A stretch of DNA of 64,000 bases from Chamaecyparis obtusa. Taxonomy: Eukaryota; Streptophyta; Pinopsida; Cupressales; Cupressaceae. Below, in pieces: positions 33,861 through 45,968 of this stretch. Position 1 is the first letter of the stretch, and each line of letters starts with the position of its first letter. The stretch covers positions 126,501 to 190,500 of the forward strand of contig BSBK01000964.1 in assembly GCA_027943335.1 (NCBI GenBank), read 5' to 3'. The position numbers and the translations under genes were made by a program. The notes under the pieces are model-generated. The model ran no database searches and was not told the DNA's origin. It saw only the letters and a list, made by a program, of their open reading frames with translations.

Positions 33861-36216
33861 AACATTCAGTGCTTGGTAAATGTCCTGAAAAAATCTTAAA
33901 AATCAGAAAAAGTCCTGAAAAAATAAACATCTTGGTGAAAACCTAGCAATAGGTGCCTTGATGATTCACAAAAAAAATTGAAAAATATCAAAAATTAAAA
34001 AAATTAAAAAAAATGAAAAATACAAAAAAAAAAAAAGTGCCTTGGTGAAAACTTGGAAACATGCGCCTTGGTAGCAAAAATAGAATCTCTGCCAAGATGG
34101 TGAAAACCTGGCAAACGGGTGCCACTTGTTTCAAAATGCTCCATCTATCAACGCAATCTTGGTCTTTCGTAGCTTTCAGTCTACTTTAGTCTGTATATAC
34201 TCTTGATTCAATAAAGTCGGTCTGTACACCAATCGGCTCAAGCATCTGTATCCTATCAATGTTTAAAACTTGGGGGCAATCAATGTCATATCCTATGGCC
34301 TCCAATGTATCTTAGACATATCCTATCTAGTCAGAGTCCTTTGAAGCTTCAAGTTGAGTCAGTCAGTCAGTCTTGTCTCCAGAAAGGATTTTGCATCTAC
34401 AACAACGCAATCAAACATCAAAACTTAACTGAAAACAATCTATGCTTTTTACATGCTTTTATCTCCTTGTATGCTTACTGATTCGCATTGAGATTTTTGC
34501 ATATTGTGTCCCTTCGAGCTCTTCGATGATGTCCTTTATAGGATTTAGAGAGTGATGACTGGGGGCATAATCTTTTCTTTGTCTTCTGCTTGTATGTGAA
34601 AATCTAACAACTTTGGAAATTTCGGATTGAAATGGTGTCCGACTATAAGAGCTTCTATCTCGAATTAGATGGCCATGCGTACCTCGACCATTGATACCCA
34701 GAAAATTCAAGGACATTTGATCTAACTATTATCTTTTTAAAATAAATTCTTTCTCCTACTGTGAAACGCGATCTTGCCTAAGGAGGTGAACGATAAAGGG
34801 TCACTGCGGGTAATTCACACGGGATTTAGAATGATCTTTTGATTGTTTGATGTGTTTGAATGCAAGGTGTATTCAGGTCATCACAATGTTCATGTTTTGA
34901 TGCTTATAGAAATTGCTATATCAAAATGGACATGATATTCAGGTCATCCTGACGTTTATGCCTTGGTACTTATATCTAATCCGACATTCCAAAAATAAAA
35001 TCAATATTCATATGTCCATGGTTGTTTGACCAGTGGGTGTTGTATTGATTCTTGCGCATACAAATTGATATTCATATGTCTATGGTTTCATGGCTAGTGG
35101 GCATTGTATTGATTTATCCAGTTACCTAAAAGTTCAATGATGATAACAAATCGACACATGATCAGTGACTAGGTCCTAGGTCTTAGGTTGTATTTCATTT
35201 TGCATGTCTCATTGCATTTTGCATGTTTGCATGATCTCACAATGGCTAAATAAACTTCGAAGCTTAAATGATTCTTCAATCACATCTTCCAGTTTAACAA
35301 GAGCTGAATCTCACATGAAGGTTCCTCCAATGAAGCAGCAAGTAGAATCCTTTTTCGGGATCAAAATTCAAATCTGAGATCATTCATATTATTAACTACT
35401 TGCATATTCGACCTTCTATCATCACAGAAATCCAGAATTCAACTTAACTGATTATCTAACATCAAACTATTAAAATTTCAACTTGGTCAACCATGGTCAA
35501 CTCTTGGTCAAACCTAGTCAAATTCGGTCTCCAGGACCTTCTGACGATGCAGAATGCGTTCTTCAACGTGTATAACCACTTTTCCCATCAATCAACATGC
35601 TTCTGAGCTCTCAACGTTGACTTTTCTTGTCAGATTTCAATTTTAATCCCGAAGGGGGCATAGTATTGCACATCAATTCAAAGTCTGTAAATCAAAATTC
35701 TATCGATCAAATCTATCAATATCTTTCATCAGTGATCAAGACAACAATCACGTCTAGTCGCTGATTCATCAAAAGTCCTCATCGCTTGGGGTAAATCTAT
35801 CATCACTTGGGGCATATCAGATTCATCGATCCATATCAATCTGGTATTCTCCTAATCTTGTAAACTGTATCAGTTTTTGCAACCATCAGATCATAGTGTT
35901 CTTTCCTTGGTTCTTCGGCAACTGAAGGGTTTGGATGTGATACTTGCTAGTTCTGCTAAGACAATTGAGTCTAGAATGGGTCACTCACTTCTTATCAATC
36001 CTAAGATTTAGAATCAAGCATTTTGACACTTTTTCACAATCATAGGTTCATTTGCTGCTACAATGAACATTATCTTTGGTCATTCAGGACCTATTATCTC
36101 CATATCAATTCAATATCAATCAGCTTCTATCTCATATCAATTATCAATTTCGAATCCGTTTCATATCTCTATCAAACACAGACTTTCTTTGAACCACTGC
36201 GCTTTACACAGTAATT
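33861..36216 (+). other. NA1 3' noncoding region
   Basis: 2.36 kb between integrase stop and polypurine tract. Conserved with GYP1 (9857-9245, then 1462-20 in reverse). Holds hairpin modules 4-6 near its start. The minus-strand ORF at 34459-34716 is noncoding conservation. No gene. Confidence 0.75.
33928..34128 (+). other. Hairpin modules 4-6 of NA1
   Basis: 33928-33963: CAT/ATG outermost, inner CCTA/TAGG with loop GCAA. 34038-34073: TGCC/GGTA outermost, GGTG/CGCC, inner CTTG/CATG, loop GAAA. 34093-34128: CAAG/CTTG outermost, TGGTG/TGCCA, inner CCTG/CGGG. Same order as GYP1 9790-9581. Confidence 0.78.
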
Positions 36217-36231
36217 CAAAGAGGGGCAAAA
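36217..36231 (+). other. NA1 polypurine tract
   Basis: CAAAGAGGGGCAAAA directly before the 3' LTR; primes plus-strand DNA synthesis. Confidence 0.88.
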
Positions 36232-37504
36232 TGTAATACCCCAAAAATGGGCTATAAGCTCATTAATCTCCTACATCTTCAATTCGAACGAAATCAACAT
36301 CAAAGTCCTAATCTAAGGCACATCTAAACATCATCGAATCATAATTGATTATCTTAAATTCTGCATCAGGGAATATTCCTATCAATATTCCTAATTATCT
36401 TAATTATCTTTAATTTAATGATTATTTGGCGATAAATCACATTTATCCTAAGTTTGATTAATTGAATATTTTCATATTTAATTAATTAGATTTAATATCT
36501 TGCCAAATTAATTATGTGATTAAATTTAATTCTATCTATTATTAATTGTATTATTTAATTTTGACAATAAATCCAAATATCCTATGAATAATTGATTAAA
36601 TTTTTATTTAATTAATTAAAGCAAGTTGTCATTATTTAATAATATAGTTTTTAATAAAAGTTTGATTAAATAATTGATTAACCCATAAATCAATTGTTTT
36701 ATTTCAAAAATTAGTTAAGTTGGAAATAAATCACTTTATTATTAAATTAATTCATAAATAAAACATGCACAATCATAAAAGCATACAACTATCAATTATC
36801 AATTAAAGCTAAACTCTATTTTGAGTTAAAACTTAGCTTTTGCATGTTTTTGTGAGTTAATTATCCTTTATTTAAAAATAACTCAAAAATCAACCTGAGT
36901 TATTTGAGTGATTTATGGATTTTTTTCATGCACCTCCAAAGCCTTGAATTTCTATAAAAACAATGCTCATCTCTTCATAATTCATCTCTCAATCATCTCT
37001 CAATCATCTCACAAATTGCAAACTTACTCTACAGGAATCATAGCATATCAGATTTGGAGAATTTGCACAATTGGAGCTTGAAAGAATCAACTTGCGAATT
37101 CAAAGCTTTGTGAGATCAATTTCAATTGCATATTTTTCATATCATAGCATAGAATTTCATAGCTTTGCATATCATTGTTAGATAGATCAATTCATAGCAT
37201 ATCAATTTCATCTAGCATAGATTCATATCAGTTTTTATCATTCTTATTGCATAGAAAATATAAAAAAAAATAGCTTAATTGCATTCAATTTCATATCCAT
37301 CAATTGCATTCAAATCCTTCATTTAGGTGTCGTCTAGGTCACTGATCTCGATTACAATGTGAGAACATCAATCTCGCACCTATTAGAAGGCAGTAAATCA
37401 CTTGGTTAGATAGCTTTCAATTTTGCATGATTTTGATTATCACTAACCTCTAATGTTTTACTGAGTGTTGTGTCTACAGATCAGGTACAATTTTCACACA
37501 CACA
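36232..37504 (+). repeat. NA1 3' LTR
   Basis: 1273 bp; differs from the 5' LTR by an 11-bp duplication (CTCAATCATCT, near 36990) and about 20 substitutions. Confidence 0.96.
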
Positions 37505-37509
37505 CATTT

Positions 37510-38165
37510 AATTTGGGTCACACTCCTCAAGTTATGGATTGACCGTTGGATGTGTGGGGACCTAGATATGGCGTGTTGCATTCTCCTAGGTGGATCTCCA
37601 TGCCGACATGGAGAATTTAATAATTGTAAGGCTATTTGAGAGCCGACTTGTATTGCATTTAATATTTGTTTGTAGGAGTTAATTGTTTCATCCAGCCGAC
37701 TTGTGGCTGATGATAAGTATTCAAGAGGGTGCTTGGGTAGCTGTTTAGGGTGTGAGTCAGAGAGAGAGAGAGAGGATAGATCTTAGATAGAGAGTAGATC
37801 TAGGGGTACAAGTGTAGCAAAGTTAGTATCTTGCAAGCGTAGGAAAAATAAGATTGCTTTGTGGCTTGCGAGCACACATTTAGATCTTTCTTGGAGTGCC
37901 TACCAGCGTCCTATTGTGTTGTAGACCTAGGCTAACTAGGAGATGTGTTGGATCCTGTGTGATGTTGTAGAACTGTTTCTTGCATTGTAATTGGTTGTAA
38001 CCAGGAAGGCCTTACAGCCTGACACATTGCATGTAATCAATTGTTGATGAATATAGGTATCTATTTTCTTTCAAGATCTAGTCTTGTTATTGTGTTATTC
38101 CATTGTGTTGTGGTTTGGCTGCAAGTTTGGATAGTCCTTAATTGGATCCTCCATGCTTGACTGCA
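37510..38165 (+). repeat. LARD-L 5' LTR, second part
   Basis: Resumes the LTR after the CATTT duplication (37505-37509) and matches 39748-40143 up to about 37905. It contains an (AG)n run at 37757-37775 that is also in the other copy (near 39995). The last 260 bp have no counterpart in the 3' copy. Confidence 0.88.
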
Positions 38166-38170
38166 TCAAG

Positions 38171-38181
38171 TGGTATCAAAG
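38171..38181 (+). other. LARD-L primer binding site
   Basis: TGGTATCAAAG, the tRNA-iMet type, five bases after the LTR end CTGCA. Confidence 0.8.
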
Positions 38182-38304
38182 ATGAGTTGATCTTGTGGAG
38201 TGAAGGTTGACCTAGCAAGGATGATCTTGCGAAGTTGATCTTCTTTGGAGAAGGTTGGTGAAGACATCATGTGATCTAATTTTCAGATTCGTGGCACTAA
38301 ACTT

Positions 38305-38961
38305 GTGGAATCTTTCCCTAGTTGTTCATGCGAGGTGGCAAGTTGCGATCTAACTTGCATGCAACTTGGAGGTTGTCACAAGGTGGTTAGTGTAGGGTTT
38401 GTTGCAGAGGGTTTTCAAAGATATTTGGAGATGTCTCTAAGAGGATTGAACCCTGATGTGATTGCTTCTCTTTGTGATGTGGTGGAAGAAAATATTTCCA
38501 AGAGGTTTTCTCGATTGGAAGCGGATTTGCTAAATGGTGTGGAGAACTGAGTTAAGAAGCTGGCAAAGGAAAGTGTTGTTGAGATTTGTAGAGCTTACCG
38601 AAGTTGGGACATGCCGATTTGGAATAAATTTGTTTGGCGAGTTGGTAGATTGGTCTCAGAAAGAAGACATGTGGAGGTATGTGAAATTGGTTTTGATGTT
38701 TAGTTGGTGGAGTCTAACATAAAACTTGCAGAGTAACTTGTGGTTGTTGTTGAGTTACTTGTGCTTACCAATGATGTTGTTGACCTTGTTGAAGCTGGTG
38801 AGAAGATTGGTTTTCATGTTCAGTCGGCTGTGCTTGACATGGAAATTGCAGAGCATCTAGTTGTACCTAATCGAGTTGTTGTTGATGAGGAGTTACTTAC
38901 TATTGAACACCTTTGTGATGATGGTGTTACCAAATTGCTTTTGTTCAGTGTTGGGATGTAG
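38305..38961 (+). pseudogene. LARD-L interior, broken ORF of unknown family
   Basis: One frame is open at 38305-38550 and again at 38740-38961 with stops between. It reads CDVVEENISKRFSRLEADLL in the first piece and is Val/Leu-rich in the second. I see no Gag core, zinc knuckle or pol motif. The rest of the interior (38182-38304, 38962-39259) holds no feature, and no good polypurine tract precedes 39260. Confidence 0.35.
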
Positions 38962-39259
38962 ATGTTGTTTGCTGGTTGCGGATTTGAGTCACTAGTTGAT
39001 AGTGATGAGTCTTGTGATGAGATTTTGAGATGAGATTCTAACTTGATACTTGGTGATGGATTGAAGGCTTGGTTTATTCAGGATGTTGAGCATGCTAACT
39101 GGTTGGTTGCAGATCAGTTAAGGAGGACTTGGCTGATGAACTTGTGCATTTTCCTGGCTTTGTGGATTGAAAAGCCTTGTGTGAAGATGAAGTGGATGGC
39201 AGATTTTCTTGAAGGAGCAAAGTGTGGAACATAGTTTCTTATTTACCTCGGGTGTCTAA

Positions 39260-40143
39260 TGCAGGGGCATCCTCAGTTCCTGAAGATTTTGGAAGTCTTG
39301 GTAATTTTCTGGTGGAGTTTGGTTAATTGGTTGGTGATATCGGTAGAAGACTGGAGTTTCTTAGTTTTTGATGGTTGTTCTTGGTCAAAGTTTATTTGGC
39401 TTCACCGATGGAGCTCGGTGATCATGGTAGTGATTCTCAGTTGGAATTTTTGGTGGATCTTGATGGATGATGTTCACTTGGTGACTTGGTGTTTTGTTGC
39501 TCAGTGCTCGATTATCGATGGGGTCTCGATGTTTATGTTTGTTGCTTGGTCACTGAAGTGGCTCAGTTGCTGGAGGACTTGGTCACTGAAGGAAGCTTGG
39601 TCATGGAAGGAGACTCAGCATTTCTAGTGCTTGATAATGCTTGTGGAGCTTGGTTGGTGTGTTTTCTTGGTATATTTCCTGGCACTCAGTAGTTTGGATT
39701 ACAGACAGATGTTCTTGGTGAATCAGCTTGGCCGACCGGTGCATTTAATTTGGGTTGCACTCCTCAAGTTATGGATTCACCATTGGACATGTGGGGACCT
39801 AGATCTGGCATGTTGCATTCTCCTAGGTGGATTTGGAGGCCAACATGGAGAATTTAATAACTGTAAGGCTGTTTGAGAGCCAACTTGTATTGCATTTAAT
39901 ATTTGTTTTTAGGATTTTATTGTTTCATCCAGCCAACTTGTGGTTGATGATTAGTATTTAAGAGGGTGTGTGGGTAGTTGTTTAGGGAGTGAGTCAGAGA
40001 GAGAGAGAGAGGATAGATCTCAGATAGAGAGTAGATCTGGGGGTAGAAGTGTAGCAGAGTTAGTAGCTTGCGAGCTTAGGAACAAGAAGATTGCTTGGTG
40101 GCTTGCGAGCATAAGTTTAGATATTTCTTGAAGTGCCTAACAG
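39260..40143 (+). repeat. LARD-L 3' LTR, truncated
   Basis: Starts TGCAGGGG and matches 25484-25970 joined to 37510-37905. Near 39740 it keeps the empty NA1 target, GGTGCATTTAATTTGGG. Matching stops at GTGCCTAACAG. Confidence 0.87.
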
Positions 40144-42616
40144 TAGATATAACAACATAGGATCCACAAAAATATCTCCTCTAATTGGTGAGAATGATAT
40201 TGGTAGATAAATATGAGATTAAAGAACCTCAATCACCTCAATCAAGGAAGCACTATCGTTAGAATGATATTGTGACTCGAATTGACAATATGATTGTACT
40301 CTTTGAATATGCAATGATATCTTCAAAAGTGGATATGGTTTTTGAAACAATTTGCATGTTCATCATTTAGATAAGGATGAACATGAAAATCAACAATTGT
40401 ACTCTAAAATGTAACGAATTTGTTGCTAATGATTTATTGGTTGGGTTTGAATAGTATTGTAGTGGATTGAAAAGTTGAAAATCAATGAGTGTAGTCTTAA
40501 TTCCATTTTGTTATAGGCCATTTTGTTAGTGTTAAATTTAATAATGAGAAATGAATTTTATATATAAAACAAAAGTGTATGGATATTTAAGTGTTTTAAG
40601 TAACACTAATTAATTTATTTTCATGCAAATACATTTCTGATTTTGGAGAGAGAGAGAGAGAGAGATTAATATTGACTATTGATTGTGTATTCTAACTCTT
40701 AATAGTTCACATAGTTGATTGTATTAAAAAATAAATGGTTGAATAATGTGTAATTTTGAGGTTGATATATTAATTTTCTAATGATCAATACTCTAACAAC
40801 AATAAATTATGTACATCTCAATGCTAGTTTGATGCTAGATCTAGTCTACTTCTAATAAATTCAATTGCCTTCTTTGTTATCAAGCTTCAAATGTGTTGCT
40901 CTATAGTACCAAAAGAAAATAATTATTATATATGCATTACAAATAATAAATGTATATCCCAATCAAAACAAGGTGATTGATTGCCACTACCTAAAGAGAA
41001 TCTCATAGCTTCAATGGAATAATGATCCTTTTGGAAGGAGAAAAATTGATGGTTTTTATTCATATTTAGTGGCTTTATTAGAAGCAAACCAACAAAGATA
41101 ATAATATAACTCTAATAACATGTTTGCATTGATCATTGAAGTACAATGATACCAAAATGTTTACCATAGTGGCATCTCTACATATGAAGGGCATGAAATT
41201 TGGCTATGGAGATAACCAACAAAAATCAACATTTAAAGGAAAGCTCAAAGGAGACAAAAATGATAGAATAATTTTATTTAGTTCAAATGATGCAAATAAA
41301 GTAAGATTTATGTTGATTATTTGAGAGCTACAAGTGGATATATGTGAATGTACAACTAATATGAGATAAAAGAGATAAGTCACATGTGTATAATACTTAT
41401 CAAACAAGAAAAGATGAAGTCACATTATGCAAGTGCAACTTATCCAAGTAGATGACTACTCAAGAAAACTTATCCTATCATAGGGACATATAATAAAATA
41501 AATTAAATGAACTAAATGTAAAAGAATGAAAATACACTACAACCACCATAAGAATACTTTAAGTGGTCAACTAAATACCTACCTAAGAAAGCTTATTTAA
41601 ATCTTAGGCACATAAAATACAATAAATTAAATAAACTATATATAAGAAAATTAAATAATTAAATCAACATTGTCAAAAACACAACTTGAGTAGTTAGGAA
41701 GATAGATGGGTATTGATAAAAGTGTACATATGTTAGTTATCCATGTAAAAAAATATGTACATTACAAAATTATGAAATACTAAACCTCATATAATGGAAA
41801 CATTTCATTAGAAAGAAGCCCCTAAAATAGAAAGTAAAAGAAAGAGACTACCAAACCCATTGAAAGTGTACACTCTTGAGTCAATTGTAGAAGTTTGATA
41901 ATGAATATCAATATCTTGTTTTAGGTTGAATATAACATAGAATCACTTATTATAAAAGGAATATCTTATAATGTAATTCTACCTCAAGGTTTTATTTTAG
42001 TTATATGCAAATTGGATAGCATAGCATCTAATCCCTCAAAAATCTCTTATGTTGTGTCTAATTAATCTACTAAGCTATATTATTTATATATCATAATGAT
42101 GTAGGAACTTCATGGAGTGATAACATTTGACTTTGTTATCCAATTGGGCAGAAATTTGACAAGGACACGTATCATGAGGAGTTAATTAGATTTCCAACAG
42201 AACATAGTTTCAGATCAATACATTTTTCAAGGTCGATTTCCTTCATCTAGGGCCTCAAAATGAGATTTTTTTGGCTTTTTTGAAAGGTTTTAGAAATTTT
42301 TTTTTTATTAAACAAATCGTAATTGATACTAAATTGGAAAGTTGGAAATTCATGCTATAGGGGTTTTTTTTTAAGATTGTTACAATATTTCATGTTTTTT
42401 GGAGTAGAATTGAAAATTACCAAAAATAGAAAATTTGAATTTTTTTCTAAAAATCTACCAAATAAGGAAAATTTTGACTTGTAATTAAATAGGCTTATTT
42501 TTTCTTAGAATAGTAGAGTAGCTGAATGAGAAGAGAGAATAGTTGATTTCATATTTGGTGGTGAACAATTTTCTAGTTGTTAATGGTGAATGTTTGATTG
42601 TAATCTGATTACATCA
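40144..42616. other. Unassigned AT-rich DNA, its right end likely the GYP2 5' LTR
   Basis: No domain, tandem array or LTR pair recognised; there is an (AG)n run at 40650-40666. Because a primer site starts at 42619, the right part up to ACATCA (42616) should be an LTR, but its left edge is not visible. Confidence 0.45.
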
Positions 42617-42618
42617 TT

Positions 42619-42632
42619 TGGTATCGAAGTAG
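42619..42632 (+). other. GYP2 primer binding site
   Basis: TGGTATCGAAGTAG, tRNA-iMet type, two bases after ACATCA. Confidence 0.6.
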
Positions 42633-44214
42633 GAAGATGGTTACATCATTTGGTTACAGATCATATGATTCTAAAACTATAACATGAAGGAGTAGAGACA
42701 AAGAGAGAAATCCAAATTGAACCTAGTCCAAGCTAAGGAAGAAGGGGATGGATCTCAAGGTCCATTGGATGTCGGGGAGAATCTCATAATAAGGAAAGAG
42801 ATGGTGATTCCTAAACAAGATCAATCTCAAAAAAGTGAAAATGAGGGATCCTAGCTTCAAATAAACATATTTTGAACCAGATACACCTTAGGATGAAAGC
42901 TATACAAAGTCATTGTTGATAGTGGTAGTTGTGAAAATATGGTTTTGAAGGAAATTGTAGAAAAGTTGAAGTTAAAATATAGAAAACATCCCCATCCTTC
43001 CCATGTTTCTTGGTTTAAAAAGGGGAATGAAGTTAATGTTGATAAGAGATGCATAGTCAAGTTTTCAATAAGGAAGACTCATAAAGATGAAATATGGATT
43101 CCAATGGATGCATGTTATGTCTTAGTGGGGAGACCATGTCAATATGTTAGAAAGGTCATGCATGATGGGAAAAAGAATACATATACTTTCTGGAAAGAAG
43201 ACTCTAAAGTGATTTTGATACCTCACAAGGATGAAGGGAAGAATGAGAGTATGTTGAATGCAAAAAAAATAATCAAAGAAAAGAAGATAACATGGTTTTT
43301 TAATGCATTAATGGCCCAAAGAAGAGAAGATGAAGTATCAACACTTGGAGAAGTAGAAAATGTATTAGAAGAATTTTCTCATGTTGTACTAGATGAGTTA
43401 CTAGATGGTCTTCCAACAAAAATGGATATCAAATGTCATATTGAGCTAATTCTAGGGCCATTTTTGCCTAATCAAGTAGCCTAGAGGATGAGCCCTACCT
43501 GCAATGTAAATATTAATAAACAAGTGACCAAACTTATAAAGAAAAGAGTTGTGAGGGAAAGTATGATCTCATGTGCTATATTGACAATGTTAACTCCAAA
43601 AAAAATGGAACATGGAGGATGTGCACAAATAACAAATCCATTGATAAAATCACCATAAAATATAGGTTACATATACCTTTCATGGATGACATGATGGATG
43701 TTCTTGGAGGAGCTAAACATTTTAGCAAAATTGATCTACGAAGTGGATACCACTAGATTTGGATTCGAGAATAAAATGAATGGAAGACAATCTTCAATAC
43801 TATGGATGATTTATATGAGTGAATGGTGATTCGATTTGGGTTATCTAGTGCACCCAAGACCTTCATAAGGCTAATGAATATTGTGTTTTGGCCTTACATT
43901 GGTAAGTTTTTGTTAGTTTATTTTGATGATATAATAATTTTTAGTAAGATTAAAAAGAAACATTTACAACACTTAGGGGTGTTGAGGATGAAGACACTCT
44001 ATGAAAATTTAAGAAGTATAGGTTCATGCATGATAGTCTATTACTTTTGGGTTTTTTCATTTCTATAGATGGTGTTAAAATGGATGCAGAAAAAGTTAGA
44101 GGAATTTTAGAATGGCCTAGCCCATGTAGCATAATAGAGGTATGGAGTTTCCATGGGGTGGCTAATTTCTATAAAAATTTTTATAAATAATTTGAGTTGT
44201 ATCATAGCACCCAT
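42633..44214 (+). pseudogene. GYP2, gypsy protease and RT remnant, cut by COP2
   Basis: Little room for gag remains before the protease, which reads VDSGSCENMVLKEIVEKL near 42915 and MDACYVLVGRPCQY near 43110 (active-site DSG and LVGRP flap-side motif). Then come [20 protein letters not shown] near 43600, [11 protein letters not shown] near 43735 and VYFDDIIIFSK near 43915 (catalytic YFDD), and VRGILEWP near 44100. This wording is typical of chromovirus-type gypsy pol. The open piece 42939-43484 is uninterrupted; RT has stops and frameshifts. RNase H and integrase are cut off by COP2 at 44215. Confidence 0.9.
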
Positions 44215-44582
44215 TGTTGGAATGTGAAGTCATCATGGAGAGTCCACCTTATTTGGTTCATTCATCATGGAGAGTCCATCTTCTTTGTTTTATTTATCAT
44301 GGGAGTCAACCTTCTTTGGTTAGGTTGTCATGGAGAGTCCACCTTGTTTGGATAAGTCTAGAATTGACCATGGAAAAGTTTTTTGTAGGAAGAAGAATTT
44401 TTTTTGTGCTTACTATAAATAGAAGGTAGTTATGAGTTGACTTACTACAAATAGAAGGTTGTTATGAGTTGAATTACTATAAATATAGTAATTCTTTTTT
44501 GTGACTTAAAAAATAATAATTTTAAAAAGTGTTGTACATGTAGTTGTATGAGTCATACTTACTAAATTTAATAAGTTGTTTG
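44215..44582 (+). repeat. COP2 5' LTR, first part
   Basis: Starts TGTTGGAATG. It carries repeats of CATGGAGAGTCCACCTT near 44235-44345 and of ACTATAAATAGAAGGT near 44413-44450. Ends GTTTG (44578-44582), the TRG1 target copy. Confidence 0.75.
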
Positions 44583-45698
44583 TGTTAGGAATGGGAAAAC
44601 TGAGAGGGGGGGTGAATCAGTGTTCACTATATTTTAATCTTTTCTTTTACTCTTGAAACTTAATTTGAATGCTTAAGTAATGAAATGAAAATTAACATAA
44701 TCAAGATGCATAAACACAACAAATAACACCAATATGGTTACGGGGAAACCCAAATAGGTAAAAACCCTAGTGGGAATTGACACCCACTAATAAACTACAC
44801 TAGTGTCTTGTGATCCTTGTTAGAAGATCTTTAACCCTATTACAAGTTATCTTTACATTGCTTTTAGTACAGTGACCTTGTCAAGGGTCGGACCCTATTA
44901 GGATTCTTTTACAATAACCCTGTTAGGGGTGGGGACACACTATCCTAGAGCTCACTACTCAAGTGGTGAAGGCTACAACCTTCTGATCTCAGATACACAC
45001 TATATCTGCTAGATGAATTGGCACTATGACAGTGCTTGTCTGATCAGCTCCTTTGATGCACTAATGCTTTGACCTCTTACAAAGCTCTAATACATCTTAA
45101 CTACTCTTCATACACTTCTTCTCTACTTATCTTTTCTCTTTTTCAACTTCCATGCCTATTACAAAGGGCACATCTCATATTTAAATGCGCTTATCAAAAT
45201 AATTAACTAGGTCAGCCTATAACCGATTACATACAATGCTTCTAATTGAATTGGCTCAAGCGTGTTTACATAAAAACATAATTACATGTCTACAACTTAA
45301 ATACAATAGGTGCATAGCCTTTACAAAATAATATTATCATCACTAATCAAATTACCAACAATCAACTGCATACTCTGTTCTGTTTTGGCATTCATTGGCT
45401 GTACCTCTTCAACTATCTATATCTTCATCATATGGTCTCATCTAATCAAACTCTCTTAGAATTATCATGAATACATACATAAAAGCTTAACTTCAAGGGA
45501 ACATACCTTAACTAGGTCATATACACGTGCGCTGATGCTCTGACCTTCTGGTATTCTGCTAACTATCTAGTCTTCTGTACTTAGCCAAATTCTGATCTTC
45601 TGATAATGTGCACTGACTCCAAAACTCTATATGAATTTGTTTCCATAATGAAAAAACTATATATAGTCATATAAACTAGTATAGTCAACTTACCAACA
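44583..45698 (-). repeat. TRG1 3' LTR
   Basis: 1116 bp; minus strand TGTTGGTAAG...CCTAACA. A G run at 44603-44611 (C run on the coding strand) lies near the LTR end. Confidence 0.93.
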
Positions 45699-45712
45699 AT
45701 CTCCCCCTTTGT
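45699..45712 (-). other. TRG1 polypurine tract
   Basis: Minus strand GACAAAGGGGGAGAT directly before TGTTGG; AAAGGGGGAGAT is the usual plant copia tract. Confidence 0.85.
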
Positions 45713-45968
45713 CATTGATGGAAACAAAGGAATATGGAAAAGTTACTAACTGTACCCTTATACAAATTTTTTTTTGACATACTTTATCTTATATCTCCCT
45801 TAGACTCTATACTATACATCTTCTTTACATATATGTAAGACTCCATATTCTATACATTACTCTCCCTTTGACATTAATGACAAATTTTCTTAAAAAATGT
45901 ACCTCTATAAGTACTTACAGTGTTAGAACATCTAGATATGCTATCTGTAAGTTTTGGATCTCTTACTT
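45713..45968 (-). other. TRG1 3' noncoding stretch
   Basis: Between ORF2 stop and polypurine tract; matches 55500-55677 of TRG2. No gene. Confidence 0.6.

Larger units (their letters stand above)
25971..37504 (+). mobile_element. NA1, young non-autonomous gypsy (Tat-type) relative of GYP1
   Basis: The two LTRs (1262 and 1273 bp) differ by an 11-bp duplication and about 20 substitutions by eye (about 1.6%). TG...CA ends, a CATTT target duplication (25966-25970, 37505-37509), a primer site and a polypurine tract are all present. The empty target is preserved at about 39740 in the other LARD-L LTR. It carries a 758-codon ORF and an integrase C-terminus but no protease, RT or RNase H. LTR, leader, gag N-terminus and 3' region all match GYP1. 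Confidence 0.96.
25484..40143 (+). mobile_element. LARD-L, short non-autonomous LTR element split by NA1
   Basis: The 5' LTR (25484-25970 plus 37510-38165, about 1.14 kb) starts TGCAGGGGCATCC and ends CTGCA. A tRNA-iMet-type primer site follows, then about 1.1 kb of interior, then a second LTR copy (39260-40143) that stops matching about 260 bp before its expected end. No pol domains. The right boundary and target duplication cannot be seen because of this truncation. Confidence 0.8.

Noticed and set aside
41136..41324. Short ORF in the unassigned region
   Set aside because: 62 codons, no motif, AT-rich surroundings; no support.
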